From assembly GCF_900102895.1 (NCBI RefSeq), contig NZ_FNGD01000007.1:62001-126000 (forward strand): 64,000 nucleotides of DNA, in the 5' to 3' direction. Of the stretch, positions 35,063 through 44,157 are shown piece after piece. This stretch comes from Arthrobacter sp. ov407. Its GTDB lineage: Bacteria; Actinomycetota; Actinomycetes; Actinomycetales; Micrococcaceae. Below the pieces are notes generated by a model that saw only the letters and a program-made list of their open reading frames with translations, was not told the origin of the DNA and ran no database searches. A program made the translations under genes and the position numbers. The first letter of the stretch is position 1. Each line of letters begins with the position of its first letter.

Positions 35063-35425
35063 ATGCCGGATGATCTTCCCGCAAGCCTGGTCCTGACCGA
35101 CGTGAAGGCCGAACTTTTCAAGTCCATGGGCCACCCTGCGCGAATCCAACTGCTGGAAATGCTCGCAGACGGGCCAGTTGCCGTGAGCAGACTGCGCGAC
35201 ATCACCGGCCTGGAGCCTTCGAACCTCTCCCAGCATTTGAGCCTGCTCCGCCGCCAGCGCCTGATTGTCCCCTCACGACGCGAAGGGCGGCTGTTCTATG
35301 AACTGGCCAGCCCTGAGGTGAGCGTTCTGCTCGCGGCCGCCCGATCTCTACTCGGCACCCTCCTCCACACCACCAGTTTGACCCTGAGCCCCATGCCTGA
35401 GGAACGGGAAGAGGCAATCCGCTAG
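35063..35425 (+). CDS. ArsR/SmtB-type winged-helix regulator
   Basis: 120 residues: VKAELFKSMGHPARIQLLEM, then LRDITGLEPSNLSQHLSLLR and VPSRREGRLFYELASPEV, a classic ArsR wHTH. No Cys metal motif is present. A strong GAAGGAGGGAGG ribosome site precedes the ATG. A SRPBCC gene follows 92 bp downstream in the same direction. A dyad at 34961-34984 is the candidate operator. The effector is unknown. Confidence 0.87.
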   Translation: MPDDLPASLVLTDVKAELFKSMGHPARIQLLEMLADGPVAVSRLRDITGLEPSNLSQHLSLLRRQRLIVPSRREGRLFYELASPEVSVLLAAARSLLGTLLHTTSLTLSPMPEEREEAIR

Positions 35426-35517
35426 GTGCCGGCACGGCGGACCGCACGACGTACAGTATGGACAACATCGATCGACCGGCCGGGAATCCGCCTGACGAAG
35501 AACCAGTAGGGGTATAC

Positions 35518-35952
35518 ATGGCTCACGCCGAGAACGAGACCACGATTAACCGTTCACCGGAGGACGTCTACGCGTTCCTCGCCGATGGGCTGAACAACCC
35601 GGCATGGCGCTCGGGCGTTCAGGACATCACACTGAAAAGTGGAAAGCCCGGTGACCTCGGTGCCGTGTACAGCCAGACTCTCACGGGTCCCGGCGGCCGG
35701 CCCATCGTCGGGGACTACGAAATCACGGCCGCGGACCCCGGAAAGCATCTGGGCTTCCAGGTCGTGGCCGGCCCTGCCCGCCCGGCCGGTGCCTACCGGC
35801 TCAGTGAAGCCCCGGGCGGAACGACTGTTCTGTTCACCTTGGATCTGCAGCCCAAGGGGCTCATGAAACTCGTGGGTCCGGTGATTGTCCGCACCATGAA
35901 TGCCGAAGTCGCGCAACTGACCAAGCTCAAAAACGTCCTCGAATCCGCATAG
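35518..35952 (+). CDS. SRPBCC family protein
   Basis: 144 residues of the START/Bet v1-like fold: NETTINRSPEDVYAFLADGL at the N terminus, LTGPGGRPIVGDYEITAADP in the middle and FTLDLQPKGLMKLVGPVI near the end. These proteins bind hydrophobic ligands in a cavity. I chose the ATG at 35518 with AGGGG 6 bases upstream over an earlier ATG at 35458, which adds a Pro/Asp-rich leader. It lies downstream of the ArsR-type gene. Confidence 0.82.
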   Translation: MAHAENETTINRSPEDVYAFLADGLNNPAWRSGVQDITLKSGKPGDLGAVYSQTLTGPGGRPIVGDYEITAADPGKHLGFQVVAGPARPAGAYRLSEAPGGTTVLFTLDLQPKGLMKLVGPVIVRTMNAEVAQLTKLKNVLESA

Positions 35953-35979
35953 GGAAGGCGGCCGCGTAGGTTGGCAGCT

Positions 35980-36339
35980 ATGGAAAACCGGAATCCCGAT
36001 GTGGATCTGTGGCTAGAGAACTATGACAACCCGCAACGCGAGCTGGTCGCGAAAATCAGGGCGTTCATTCTTGACTGTGACCCGGCAGTGAAGGAAGCCA
36101 TCAAATGGCAAGCGCCAACCTTCATGTACAAGGGGAACATCGCGTCCTTCTTCCCCAAGGCCAAGAAAAACGTCACCTTGATGTTCCACCAAGGGGCGTC
36201 CATCCAGGATGAGGACGGGCTTCTGGAAGGCGACGGCGAAGTGTCCCGTGTCGCCCGGTTCGTCGACGGCGCCGATTTTGAGGCCAAAAAATCGGCTCTC
36301 CGGACAGTTATTCTCGCTTGGATCCACGAACGAAGCTAG
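35980..36339 (+). CDS. DUF1801 domain protein
   Basis: 119 residues. VDLWLENYDNPQRELVAKIR, AVKEAIKWQAPTFMYKGNIA and KAKKNVTLMFHQGASIQD match the DUF1801 (YdhG-like) fold, a small alpha/beta domain of unknown function. I chose the ATG at 35980; a TTG at 35971 is in frame. A very strong terminator follows, so it ends its transcript. Confidence 0.85.
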   Translation: MENRNPDVDLWLENYDNPQRELVAKIRAFILDCDPAVKEAIKWQAPTFMYKGNIASFFPKAKKNVTLMFHQGASIQDEDGLLEGDGEVSRVARFVDGADFEAKKSALRTVILAWIHERS

Positions 36340-36358
36340 GACTTGCCTCGGCTTCCAG

Positions 36359-36402
36359 ACGACGGCGCCCGCCACCTAGCAAGAGGTGGCGGGCGCCGTC
36401 GT
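36359..36402 (+). terminator. Strong rho-independent terminator
   Basis: A perfect 19-bp inverted repeat (arms 36359-36377 and 36384-36402) with an AGCAAG loop, followed by TCTTGTTT. It lies 20 bp past the DUF1801 stop. Confidence 0.9.
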
Positions 36403-36562
36403 TCTTGTTTGTGGACTAGCCGCCGCGAACAGGAATGGCCGGGTATTGACCGGCCAGCACGCATCGGGGACGCTCGAAGCAAGAGCCTGCTAATCGAGAA
36501 CCGGCCCTCCCTGGCCGGCCCTGCCCGCAGTTGCCCACACCAAACCACGTAAGGAGATCCCG

Positions 36563-37150
36563 ATGGAATCCGCGAAATTTACCGAGCTGCTGACCCGCCA
36601 GGTTGGCAACGAATTCGCCGCCTCCCACCAATATGTCGCCGTGGCCGCGTGGTTCGACGGGCAGGACCTTCCCCAACTGGCCAAACACTTCTACCGCCAG
36701 TCACTGGAAGAACGCAACCACGCCATGATGATGGTCCGCTACATCCTGGACCGCGGACTCAAGATCACCATCCCCGGCATTGATCCGGTCCGCAACGACT
36801 TCGCGAACGTCGAGGAACCCCTCGCCCTTGCCCTCGCGCAGGAACAGGAAGTCACCGAGAACATCAAGGCAATCTTCGCCGCAGCCAGGGCTGAAAACGA
36901 CGCTCTGGGCGAGCAATTCATGCTGTGGTTCCTCAAGGAGCAGGTCGAAGAGGTCGCTTCGATGACTACCCTGGTGAACATTGCCCGGCGGGCGGACAAC
37001 CTCTTCGACATCGAAAACTTCCTGGCCCGTGAGCGCGTCGGAGAACAAGGAGGTGTCGGCGGGCACCGCGGACCCGGCGGGCATCACACCGGTCAGGCCG
37101 GAGGGAACCACGACTCCGGCACGCCGGAAGCTGCAGGAGGATCACTCTGA
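36563..37150 (+). CDS. Ferritin with a Gly/His-rich C-terminal tail
   Basis: 195 residues. Residues 1-160 form the four-helix ferritin domain with ferroxidase-site residues in NEFAASHQYVAVAAWF (Glu17, His/Tyr) and SLEERNHAMMM (Glu50, His53), plus Glu/Gln in AQEQEVTENI and LKEQVEEVAS. It oxidises and stores iron in a 24-mer shell. The last ~35 residues (GEQGGVGGHRGPGGHHTGQ onward) are Gly- and His-rich and absent from ordinary ferritins. AAGGAG ribosome site. Confidence 0.93.
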   Translation: MESAKFTELLTRQVGNEFAASHQYVAVAAWFDGQDLPQLAKHFYRQSLEERNHAMMMVRYILDRGLKITIPGIDPVRNDFANVEEPLALALAQEQEVTENIKAIFAAARAENDALGEQFMLWFLKEQVEEVASMTTLVNIARRADNLFDIENFLARERVGEQGGVGGHRGPGGHHTGQAGGNHDSGTPEAAGGSL

Positions 37151-37291
37151 CCGGATCCTCAGCCAATCCCTATCGTGAGTTCCACCTGTCGGCTTAGGCT
37201 GGTCGCATTCTATGAACTCAGTTGAGCATCGAACGCGGCCAGCGCTATGGAAGGCCGGCGACGGTTCAGCGTGGCCCGAAGGAGGCCGGGG

Positions 37292-38227
37292 ATGACGCAG
37301 GCTGACAGAACGTGGACACCCGAGGATCAGGGGTGGCTCCGGGAAAACCTCCGGGAGGCCATCGACCATCTGGTGGAGATGGGGTACACGGTGCGCGGGG
37401 GGCAAGGCGAGGATCCGGAACTGATCCACCCCGGCGGTTCGGCCGTGCAGACGTGGCGGGAAGGCTACCCCTACGACGAGCGGATGTCCCGTGAGGAGTA
37501 CGAGCTGGAGAAATACCAGCTGCAAGTTGAACTGCTGAAGTTCCAGTACTGGGGCCAGGACCAGGAGCTGAGGCACGTGATCGTGTTCGAGGGCCGGGAC
37601 GCGGCTGGCAAGGGCGGGACGATCAAGCGGTTCACTGAGCACCTGAATCCGCGCTCGGCCCGGGCCGTGGCATTGAGCAAACCCTCCGACCGTGAACTTG
37701 GCCAGTGGTATTTCCAGCGCTACATCCAGCATCTGCCCACGGCCGGGGAGATCGTGATGTTCGACCGCTCCTGGTATAACCGGGCGAATGTGGAGCGGGT
37801 CATGGGCTTCTGCACGGAACAGGAGTTCGACACGTTCATGGTTCAGGCGCCGCTCTTCGAGAGGATGCTGGTGGACTCCGGGATCCACCTGACCAAGTTC
37901 TGGTTCTCGGTGACGCGCCACGAGCAGCGAACCCGCTTTGCGATCCGGCAGATAGACCCGGTGCGGCGCTGGAAGCTCTCACCCATAGATCTCGCCTCCC
38001 TGGACCGGTGGGAGGAGTACACAGCAGCCAAGGAGGAGACGTTCCTGCGGACGGACACGGACCATGCGCCGTGGATCACCATCAAATTTAACGACAAGAA
38101 GCGGGGACGGATCAACGCCATGCGCTACTTCCTCAATCAGTTCGACTACGAGGACAAGGACACGTCAGTGGTCCACGGCCCCGACCGGCTGATCGTGCGT
38201 CGCGGCCGCGACGCCGCCGGCGACTAG
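37292..38227 (+). CDS. Polyphosphate kinase 2 (PPK2)
   Basis: 311 residues. Walker A is VFEGRDAAGKGGTIKRF near residue 95, the lid/Walker B region is VMFDRSWYNRANVERVMG near 155, and the end is KKRGRINAMRYFLNQFDY. PPK2 uses polyphosphate to phosphorylate nucleoside di- or monophosphates (or the reverse). The single domain and the Asp-containing LEKYQLQVELLKFQYW start fit class I-type enzymes; class is uncertain. I chose the ATG at 37292 after GGAGG. Confidence 0.93.
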   Translation: MTQADRTWTPEDQGWLRENLREAIDHLVEMGYTVRGGQGEDPELIHPGGSAVQTWREGYPYDERMSREEYELEKYQLQVELLKFQYWGQDQELRHVIVFEGRDAAGKGGTIKRFTEHLNPRSARAVALSKPSDRELGQWYFQRYIQHLPTAGEIVMFDRSWYNRANVERVMGFCTEQEFDTFMVQAPLFERMLVDSGIHLTKFWFSVTRHEQRTRFAIRQIDPVRRWKLSPIDLASLDRWEEYTAAKEETFLRTDTDHAPWITIKFNDKKRGRINAMRYFLNQFDYEDKDTSVVHGPDRLIVRRGRDAAGD

Positions 38228-38282
38228 ACGGACCGTCATGGCCGGCAGGGCAATGAGGCGTTGACGCACTAAGCTTCAGCTT

Positions 38283-38969
38283 GTGATCTCGAGTTCTGTC
38301 CCCGGCCACGCAGCGGCCGTACGTCGGCGCGTCGGACTGGCCGCTGTGGCGGGGATGGTGGGGTCGGTCCTTTTTGTCTCCGTTTTCACCGTTTACGGGT
38401 GGCTGTGCCCTGGTTACTCCCCGACGCGCATGTTCGTCAGCGAGCTGTCCCTTGGCCCCTACGGTTGGGTACAGATGCTGAACTTCGTGCTGACCGGTGC
38501 CTTGGTGCTGGTGTTCGGTCGCGGCCTCGCGGCTCACTTCAGCACCGGGGCGGCTTCCCGGGCCGGGCCGGTGCTTGTGCAGTGCATGGGGGTCAGCCTG
38601 ATGGTGTCCGGGGTGTTCGCCACCGACCCGTCGGCGATGTTCGACCAGGCCAGTGCGCATGGTCTCGTGCATGGAATCTTCGGGGCGCTCTTCTTCACGC
38701 TAGCGCCCGTCAGTTGTTTCGTTTTCTACCGGCGCTTCCGCAGCGACCGGGCCTGGCGCCCGATGGCGGGCTGGACACTGGCCGCCGGCGTTGTCCTGAC
38801 TCTCGGGGTTGGCCTGCTCAAGCTCAGCCAGCAGCCCGGGAGCGGGCTCTTCGAGTGGAAGGGCCTGGTGCAACGCGTCATCCTGGTCACGGTCATGGCC
38901 TGGATTTTCGCGGTCGCGTTCCGGTTGCGCCACCGCTATCGGGGCGGGGAACCCAGCCTCCAAGCCTAG
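38283..38969 (+). CDS. DUF998 membrane protein
   Basis: 228 residues with about six membrane helices. GYSPTRMFVSELSLGPYGWV near residue 44, the internal FATDPSAMF near 112 and HGLVHGIFGALFFTLAPVS near 125 are DUF998 features. Function unknown, probably a membrane-bound stress or lipid-related protein. GTG start at 38283. It follows the PPK2 gene by 55 bp. Confidence 0.85.
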   Translation: MISSSVPGHAAAVRRRVGLAAVAGMVGSVLFVSVFTVYGWLCPGYSPTRMFVSELSLGPYGWVQMLNFVLTGALVLVFGRGLAAHFSTGAASRAGPVLVQCMGVSLMVSGVFATDPSAMFDQASAHGLVHGIFGALFFTLAPVSCFVFYRRFRSDRAWRPMAGWTLAAGVVLTLGVGLLKLSQQPGSGLFEWKGLVQRVILVTVMAWIFAVAFRLRHRYRGGEPSLQA

Positions 38970-39106
38970 TCGTCGTACTGATCTTGCCTCCTGCGACTTG
39001 GCGAAAGGCGCGCCCATGGCCGCCTATCGAGGCCGCCCGGAGCATCGATCGTCCCGGCAGGCGCAGTGTGCGCGGTATTGATGTGCAGCCATGCGACACT
39101 AGACCG

Positions 39107-39529
39107 ATGTCCGGGTTCAGCATCTTCACTTCCAGCGAGTTTTCCGATGCCGAAGTTCTGTCCTTGTACGAGTCTGTGAGCTGGTCCGCCTATACCCGTG
39201 ACCCGGAGCTGCTCATCAGAGCGATCCGAAGCTCCTCGTTCGTCGTCACGGCTCGGAACGATGGCGAGCTTATTGGTATCGCACGGGTAGTCTCCGACGA
39301 TGCGACTATCTGCTTCTTGCAGGACATTCTGGTGAAGCCGGCATTCCAGAAAGAAGGAGTAGGCCGGGCTCTACTGACACATGTCCTTGAGAGATACCAG
39401 CATGTCCGACAGACCGTGCTCATAACTGACGATGAACCAGGGCAACGCGCTTTCTATGAAGCGATGGGTTTCACCGAGGGGTCCAACTTCAGCCCGGAAC
39501 CCATCCGCGTCTTTGCGCAATTTCGTTAG
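39107..39529 (+). CDS. GNAT family N-acetyltransferase
   Basis: 140 residues with the acetyl-CoA loop ILVKPAFQKEGVGRALLTHV near residue 75 and AFYEAMGFTEG near 118. The compact length and GELIGIARVVSDDAT beta segment fit the acyltransferase fold. I chose the ATG at 39107; the frame is open far upstream, but that part lies in an unrelated gene. Substrate unknown. Confidence 0.87.
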   Translation: MSGFSIFTSSEFSDAEVLSLYESVSWSAYTRDPELLIRAIRSSSFVVTARNDGELIGIARVVSDDATICFLQDILVKPAFQKEGVGRALLTHVLERYQHVRQTVLITDDEPGQRAFYEAMGFTEGSNFSPEPIRVFAQFR

Positions 39530-39610
39530 TCGAAGATTCTGCGGGTGACTCTCCCAATGACGAGAGTCCGGGCGAGCTTGAACCGCGGTCTCCTGAAAAC
39601 GAAACAGTCA

Positions 39611-40534
39611 TCATCTCCGAGAGCGCTGCGGCTTCGCTATTTGAGGGATCCAGCAGCGCACTGTGTCGCGATATTGCTGAAACTTTTCACCGAACGGCAC
39701 CTCGAGGTCAGATTCCTCGTGCGGCCTGACGGCGTAGTTCCACACCAGCGAGCCCACAACCGCGTAAGCGATCACAAGCCATGACTGCACGATGAGGCCG
39801 ACCGCGGCGCCCTGGACAATGCCCGCGAGGGCCATCGGATTACGAATCCAGCGATACGGACCTGCGATGACCAGGCGGTTGGGCATCGCCGCTGGTAACG
39901 GCGTGCCGTCTCCCAGAGTCGACATCACCACTGCCGACCAGATGCCAAGACCGCTGGCGAGTACGAGAACCACGACTCCGACAGGACCTGCACACGATGG
40001 AAACGGGAGCGCTACCGCCCAGCGCTGTTCGACAACTGTTATGGCAAAAGGAATTACCACCAGGAAGAACCCCCAGAAGAAGACAATTTGCCCGAATGTT
40101 GAAGCCACGTGAGTTGCAGGGGTCGGGCGGTTGATGGCCGGACGGAATGCGAACGGACCGCGGGTGATCCACGCCGTCGGAACGCGCCCTAGCAAGACGA
40201 AGCAGAGCGCAATCAACGAACCGGCTGTAGCAGCACCCATGCTGAGCACGCCCCAGCCCGCTTCGGTTGTGATCGTGGCGTACACCGCCAGTGCGACGGC
40301 GACGACGCCGGTCCAGCCGGCACTCACTACCGCGGCAGCTCTAACACCAAATGCCGCCACGGCCGAGGCCATGACGAACAGTGGAATGTCGAAGCCAGCG
40401 ACCGCGACCGGGTCGAGATTGCCGAGGGTCGCTTCGCACACCGCGGGCGACACGAAAACCGCAGCCCACCAGCAGAAGCCGGCAATCGCCTGCATGGCGA
40501 AATAGGCTCGACCCCACCGGACCAAGCCCGTCAC
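39611..40534 (-). CDS. Isoprenylcysteine carboxyl methyltransferase-like membrane protein
   Basis: 307 residues with six to seven membrane helices. The C-terminal part (GDGTPLPAAMPNRLVIAGPY, RWIRNPMALAGIVQG, YAVRPHEESDLEVPFGEKFQ, YRDTVRCWIP) carries the methyltransferase-type ICMT/PEMT signature (RxxRNP...EE...F...Y). Such proteins methylate lipids or small membrane substrates using SAM. The N-terminal half is a less conserved membrane region. GTG start. Confidence 0.82.
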   Translation of the reverse strand: MTGLVRWGRAYFAMQAIAGFCWWAAVFVSPAVCEATLGNLDPVAVAGFDIPLFVMASAVAAFGVRAAAVVSAGWTGVVAVALAVYATITTEAGWGVLSMGAATAGSLIALCFVLLGRVPTAWITRGPFAFRPAINRPTPATHVASTFGQIVFFWGFFLVVIPFAITVVEQRWAVALPFPSCAGPVGVVVLVLASGLGIWSAVVMSTLGDGTPLPAAMPNRLVIAGPYRWIRNPMALAGIVQGAAVGLIVQSWLVIAYAVVGSLVWNYAVRPHEESDLEVPFGEKFQQYRDTVRCWIPQIAKPQRSRR

Positions 40535-40957
40535 CGACGCAACCCAAACATCAATAGTCCCTGTCGGCCAGTCAACGAAATTCTTCGAGCAGGCACTCCC
40601 CCGCTCCAGGACGTGGCCGTGTTTGCGCCGAAGACAATATTGGCCTCAGCCTACCAATACCGCTGCGTCTGACATCGAGTCGGCGTTTCTTGACAATTCC
40701 GGCCTATTTCGTCGTTCTCGTCCATAAACCGACAGATAGCACTGCCAAAAAAGCCCCATATATCGTTGCGATTCACAGATGTCCGCCCCAAAGGCTTGAC
40801 GGTCTTTTGTCACCTAAACGAACGTATAGCTGGTGGATATTGGATGTCTGCTTGACTGAAGCTCGCCCGGACGGACATTTGACAGCCTGGCCTGGTGCGG
40901 CTGCCCCCTCTGCATTGAGGGGTTGTTCCGTCACCCCCGGGGAGGGAGGATGATCCC
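40535..40957. other. AT-richer intergenic region, no gene seen
   Basis: This 420-bp stretch has lower GC than its flanks and lacks coding bias on both strands. A TTGACA occurs at 40690 and a TTGACG at 40795, but neither has a -10 at usual spacing. A short hairpin (CCCCTC / GAGGGG) lies near 40911. It may hold the TfoX-like gene's promoter or be a scar of lost DNA. Confidence 0.4.
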
Positions 40958-41290
40958 ATGCTGCCCGAGGAGCGTTTCAAAGCGCTGGTGGAGGAACTCG
41001 CCGCCAGCCCGGGCGTGAGCATACCGGGGGAACCGGGACGGCGCGGGTTCGGGTCTTCCGCACTGAAGGTCAACGACTCGATTTTCGCAATGATCTCCGG
41101 CGGCAAGCTGGTCCTGAAGCTGCCACGCGACCGGGTCGAAACGCTGATCAGGGCCGGAGCCGGCACGCCCTTCGATCCCGGAAAGGGCCGCCCGATGAAG
41201 GAGTGGCTCACCGTCACGGGCGACGATGAGGAGTCCTGGCTGGCCCTGGCCCGTGAGGCCCTGAACTTCGTTGGATCCGCCCACCACTGA
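40958..41290 (+). CDS. TfoX/YjbR-like domain protein
   Basis: 110 residues. ALKVNDSIFAMISGGKLVLK near residue 35 and LPRDRVETLIRAGAGTPFDP, MKEWLTV near 80 match small TfoX N-terminal-like / MmcQ-YjbR-type proteins. These are cytoplasmic proteins of unknown role, despite the TfoX name. A GGGAGGGAGG ribosome site precedes the ATG. Monocistronic as far as visible. Confidence 0.75.
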   Translation: MLPEERFKALVEELAASPGVSIPGEPGRRGFGSSALKVNDSIFAMISGGKLVLKLPRDRVETLIRAGAGTPFDPGKGRPMKEWLTVTGDDEESWLALAREALNFVGSAHH

Positions 41291-41400
41291 CCACCGGCCA
41301 CCAACGACACCGGGGCCCTGAGGGCGTAGCGGTCGGCGGCGCGTTCGACAGGCGCACGGCAACCGGCTTGATGCCGATTGCGCACCGTGTCGCTACTGTG

Positions 41401-41418
41401 CGATCATACCCGTGATCG
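41401..41418. promoter_or_regulatory. Dyad upstream of the leader peptide and patatin gene
   Basis: CGATCA-TACCCG-TGATCG has perfect 6-bp arms. It lies 27 bp upstream of a 19-codon ORF with a consensus ribosome site and may be an operator for the patatin transcript. Confidence 0.4.
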
Positions 41419-41444
41419 TGATCCATCGGCAGGAGGTGAGACCC

Positions 41445-41504
41445 ATGAACGCAGTATCCGCAATGGGTGCTCCCCTGCAGTCCACGATCGCGCGACTGAA
41501 GTAG
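41445..41504 (+). CDS. Short upstream ORF (19 residues), possible leader peptide
   Basis: ATG 41445 to TAG 41502-41504 encodes MNAVSAMGAPLQSTIARLK. It has a near-consensus AGGAGGTGAG ribosome site, better than that of the patatin gene 46 bp downstream. The peptide does not resemble an amino-acid attenuator. Its strong translation signal suggests a leader peptide or an uncharacterised small protein. Confidence 0.5.
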   Translation: MNAVSAMGAPLQSTIARLK

Positions 41505-41550
41505 TCGCAACCGGGAGCGCCCGCCAGGCAATTCGCGAAAGGCGACTCCC

Positions 41551-42543
41551 ATGAACACAACACCTTCTTCAGCTCTGCACGTCACCTCGACGACGGCCTC
41601 CGACCGGCCGAGGTCCGACCAGGATCAGCCGCAGGTCGACGCCACAAAGCGGGTGCGCGCCACGGGCGAGCGAGCGTTGGTCCTCGGTGGCGGCGGATCG
41701 ACAGGCAACGCGTGGCTGATAGGCGTCATCGCCGGCCTGTTCGATGCCGGGCTGGATGTGACCGAGGCTGATCTGGTCATCGGGACGTCGGCCGGATCGA
41801 CGGCCGCGGCCCAGATAGCTGGCGCGACCCCGACCGAACTGCTTGCCGCCATCCTTGCCGCGGCGCCCCAGCAACGGACCGGTCCGGTCGGATCCGACGG
41901 TGGACGCGTTGCGGTCACGCCGGTGGCGGACCACATGGAGAGAACGAGCAAGATCATCGCCGCCGCTGAGGATGCGGCTGACATGCGCCGCAGAATGGGC
42001 GCGGCGGCACTCGACTTGGATGCGGCGTCGGACGGTTCCGGGCAAGCGCGGTGGCGCGCGACCGTCGCCGCGCGGCTGCTCAGTCAGCGTTGGCCGCAAC
42101 GAACGGTGCTCGTCACGGCGGTCGATGCCCATACCGGTGAACCGGTCGTTTTCGACCGCCATAGCGGAGTCGACCTCGTGGATGCCGTCGCCGCCAGCTG
42201 TGCCAGTGGCTTCGCCTACAGGATCGGGGACAACCGATATATCGACGGCGGCTACCGACGCAACGAGAATGCCGATCTGGCAGCCGGATACAGGCGGGTG
42301 CTGGTGCTTTCGCCATTCGGCGGCAGAACACGGACGCCGTTGGAATGGGGCATGCATCTTGCAGCACAGGTCGACGAGCTACGCGCTCGGGGCAGCAGAG
42401 TCGAAACGATCTTCCCGGATAGCAACTCCGACCACATGTTCGGCGCCAATGCGATGGATCTGTCGCTGCGTCCGCCCGCCGCTCGGGCTGGTTACAACCA
42501 AGGCAGTGCCCTTGCCGAGCAGCTCAGCGAATTCTGGCGCTGA
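41551..42543 (+). CDS. Patatin-like phospholipase
   Basis: 330 residues. The oxyanion-hole motif VLGGGGSTGNAW is near residue 46, the nucleophile elbow VIGTSAGSTAA near 73, and the catalytic Asp in YIDGGYRRNENADLA near 232. This Ser-Asp dyad cleaves acyl chains from lipids. The family in actinobacteria is mostly cytoplasmic. ATG with AAAGGCG. It lies behind the 19-codon ORF. Confidence 0.88.
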   Translation: MNTTPSSALHVTSTTASDRPRSDQDQPQVDATKRVRATGERALVLGGGGSTGNAWLIGVIAGLFDAGLDVTEADLVIGTSAGSTAAAQIAGATPTELLAAILAAAPQQRTGPVGSDGGRVAVTPVADHMERTSKIIAAAEDAADMRRRMGAAALDLDAASDGSGQARWRATVAARLLSQRWPQRTVLVTAVDAHTGEPVVFDRHSGVDLVDAVAASCASGFAYRIGDNRYIDGGYRRNENADLAAGYRRVLVLSPFGGRTRTPLEWGMHLAAQVDELRARGSRVETIFPDSNSDHMFGANAMDLSLRPPAARAGYNQGSALAEQLSEFWR

Positions 42544-42662
42544 CGCTCTCGAAATCAGTCGACTCGGTAGGCGTGACGAGACCTGCTGATGCCTCGGTGG
42601 CCAACCGGGCCGCGTATCGCTGCAATTGCAACGAGGCAGCCAGCACCCGGACAATGGTGCGC

Positions 42663-43301
42663 ATGACCGCTGTAACCCTGATGGCTTTTGCGGGCCTGTG
42701 CCTGCTGCTCTCCGTCACCCCGGGCCCGGATACGTTCCTGGTGCTGCGGATCTCCCTGCAGAATGCAGTGGCCGGCCTTGCAGCGGCACTCGGCTCGGCG
42801 CTGGCATCCCTGGTCTGGGCAGCGCTGGTGGGTGTCGGACTCGCCGCAGTACTGGAGGACTCCGCCGAAGTGTTCCGCTGGCTAAAGATCGCAGGCGGGT
42901 TGTACCTGCTGTATTTGGGAATCTCGTCGCTGATCCGGGCCCGCCGCACAACAACTACATCCGCAACAACCGGACACTCTCCCCGCCGGAGCTACAGCCG
43001 AAGGACCGGCTTCGGCGCCGGTGCGCTCTCCACACTGCTCAACCCCAAAGTCGGCCTGTTTTACCTCGCCGTCGTGCCGCAATTCATTCCGCATGGCGGC
43101 AACACGCTGGACACCGCCATGGTGCTTGGTGCCATCGAAAGCGCTATCGGTTTCCTTTATCTGGCGGCCGTATCCATCGCCGCAGCGAAGGCAATGGCCT
43201 GGCTGCAGCGGCCGCGAGTGAGCAGCTGGCTCGAACGCGGCAGCAGCGGCATCATCGCTGCACTCGGCCTGGGCGTGCTGGCATCCAGCACGAACTCGTA
43301 G
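42663..43301 (+). CDS. LysE family translocator
   Basis: About 212 residues with six membrane helices. The N terminus (GLCLLLSVTPGPDTFLVL) carries the PGP motif of the LysE/RhtB exporters; KIAGGLYLLYLGISSLIRAR and GALSTLLNPKVGLFYLAVVP are also typical. These export amino acids or derivatives. Starts at 42654 and 42573 are in frame; I prefer 42663 because the helix follows at once. The first exporter half follows the usual pattern, so the gene appears intact. Confidence 0.87.
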   Translation: MTAVTLMAFAGLCLLLSVTPGPDTFLVLRISLQNAVAGLAAALGSALASLVWAALVGVGLAAVLEDSAEVFRWLKIAGGLYLLYLGISSLIRARRTTTTSATTGHSPRRSYSRRTGFGAGALSTLLNPKVGLFYLAVVPQFIPHGGNTLDTAMVLGAIESAIGFLYLAAVSIAAAKAMAWLQRPRVSSWLERGSSGIIAALGLGVLASSTNS

Positions 43302-43453
43302 CCCGCGCCGGCCATCCAGGCCGAAGGTAGCCGCCGGCCGAGGCGGATGTTTAGGCGCATGCGGAACGGATCGATCAGGATCGGAGAAGCGATCCGCTGG
43401 GCCACAGCATAAAGTCAACAACACGACCTGCCCACCTCACGGAAGGACCTGCC

Positions 43454-44065
43454 ATGACCTCCATCGAATCAGTCACCCTCGAAGTAGCCGACCCGACAGC
43501 CGCCACTGCCTTCTACGCCGCCGCCTTCGGATTGGGCGCGCAAGTCCGCGTGCGAGCCTCGGAGGCTCCGACGGCCGGGTTCCGTGGGTTCACGATGTCG
43601 CTCATAGTGTCGCAGCCCTCCACCGTCAGCAGCCTGATCGACACCGCTCTGGCGGCTGGCGCCTCAACACTGAAGCCGGTCCAAAAGTCACTGTGGGGCT
43701 ACGGCGGCGTCGTACAGGCTCCGGATGGAGCGATCTGGAAGGTGGCGACGTCGGCGAGGAAGGACACCGGTCCGGCCACCCGGCAGATCGACCAGATCGT
43801 GCTCCTGGTGGCGGCCACCGACGTGGCTGCGACCAAACGGTTCTACGTCGACCACGGCCTCACCGTAGGGAAGAGTTTCGGCAAGTACGTCGAGTTCGCC
43901 ATGCCGTCCAGTCCCGTCAAGCTGGGGCTCTACGGGCGCCGCGCCCTCGCCAAGGACGCCGGCGTCTCTCCCGACGGCACGGGCTCGCACCGGCTCACGA
44001 TCGGCAGCGACGCCGGCCCGTTCACCGACCCGGACGGGTTCGCGTGGGAGGCCGCATCAGTGTGA
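43454..44065 (+). CDS. VOC (glyoxalase-like) protein, two modules
   Basis: 203 residues made of two beta-alpha-beta-beta-beta modules: SVTLEVADPTAATAFYAAAF (1-20) with VVQAPDGAIWKV, and QIVLLVAATDVAATKRFYVD (about 112) with FTDPDGFAWEA. The usual metal ligands (His/Glu) are not all visible, so it may be a binding protein rather than a lyase. GGAAGGACC ribosome site. Confidence 0.85.
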   Translation: MTSIESVTLEVADPTAATAFYAAAFGLGAQVRVRASEAPTAGFRGFTMSLIVSQPSTVSSLIDTALAAGASTLKPVQKSLWGYGGVVQAPDGAIWKVATSARKDTGPATRQIDQIVLLVAATDVAATKRFYVDHGLTVGKSFGKYVEFAMPSSPVKLGLYGRRALAKDAGVSPDGTGSHRLTIGSDAGPFTDPDGFAWEAASV

Positions 44066-44157
44066 GCCGGGCGGCGGCGGTCGTTTAGCCGGTCGTGTGA
44101 CCCCGGGTTCCAGCCCGACTATACTCGGCGGCTCGCCGCGTAGAGGCGGAGGCTTTA

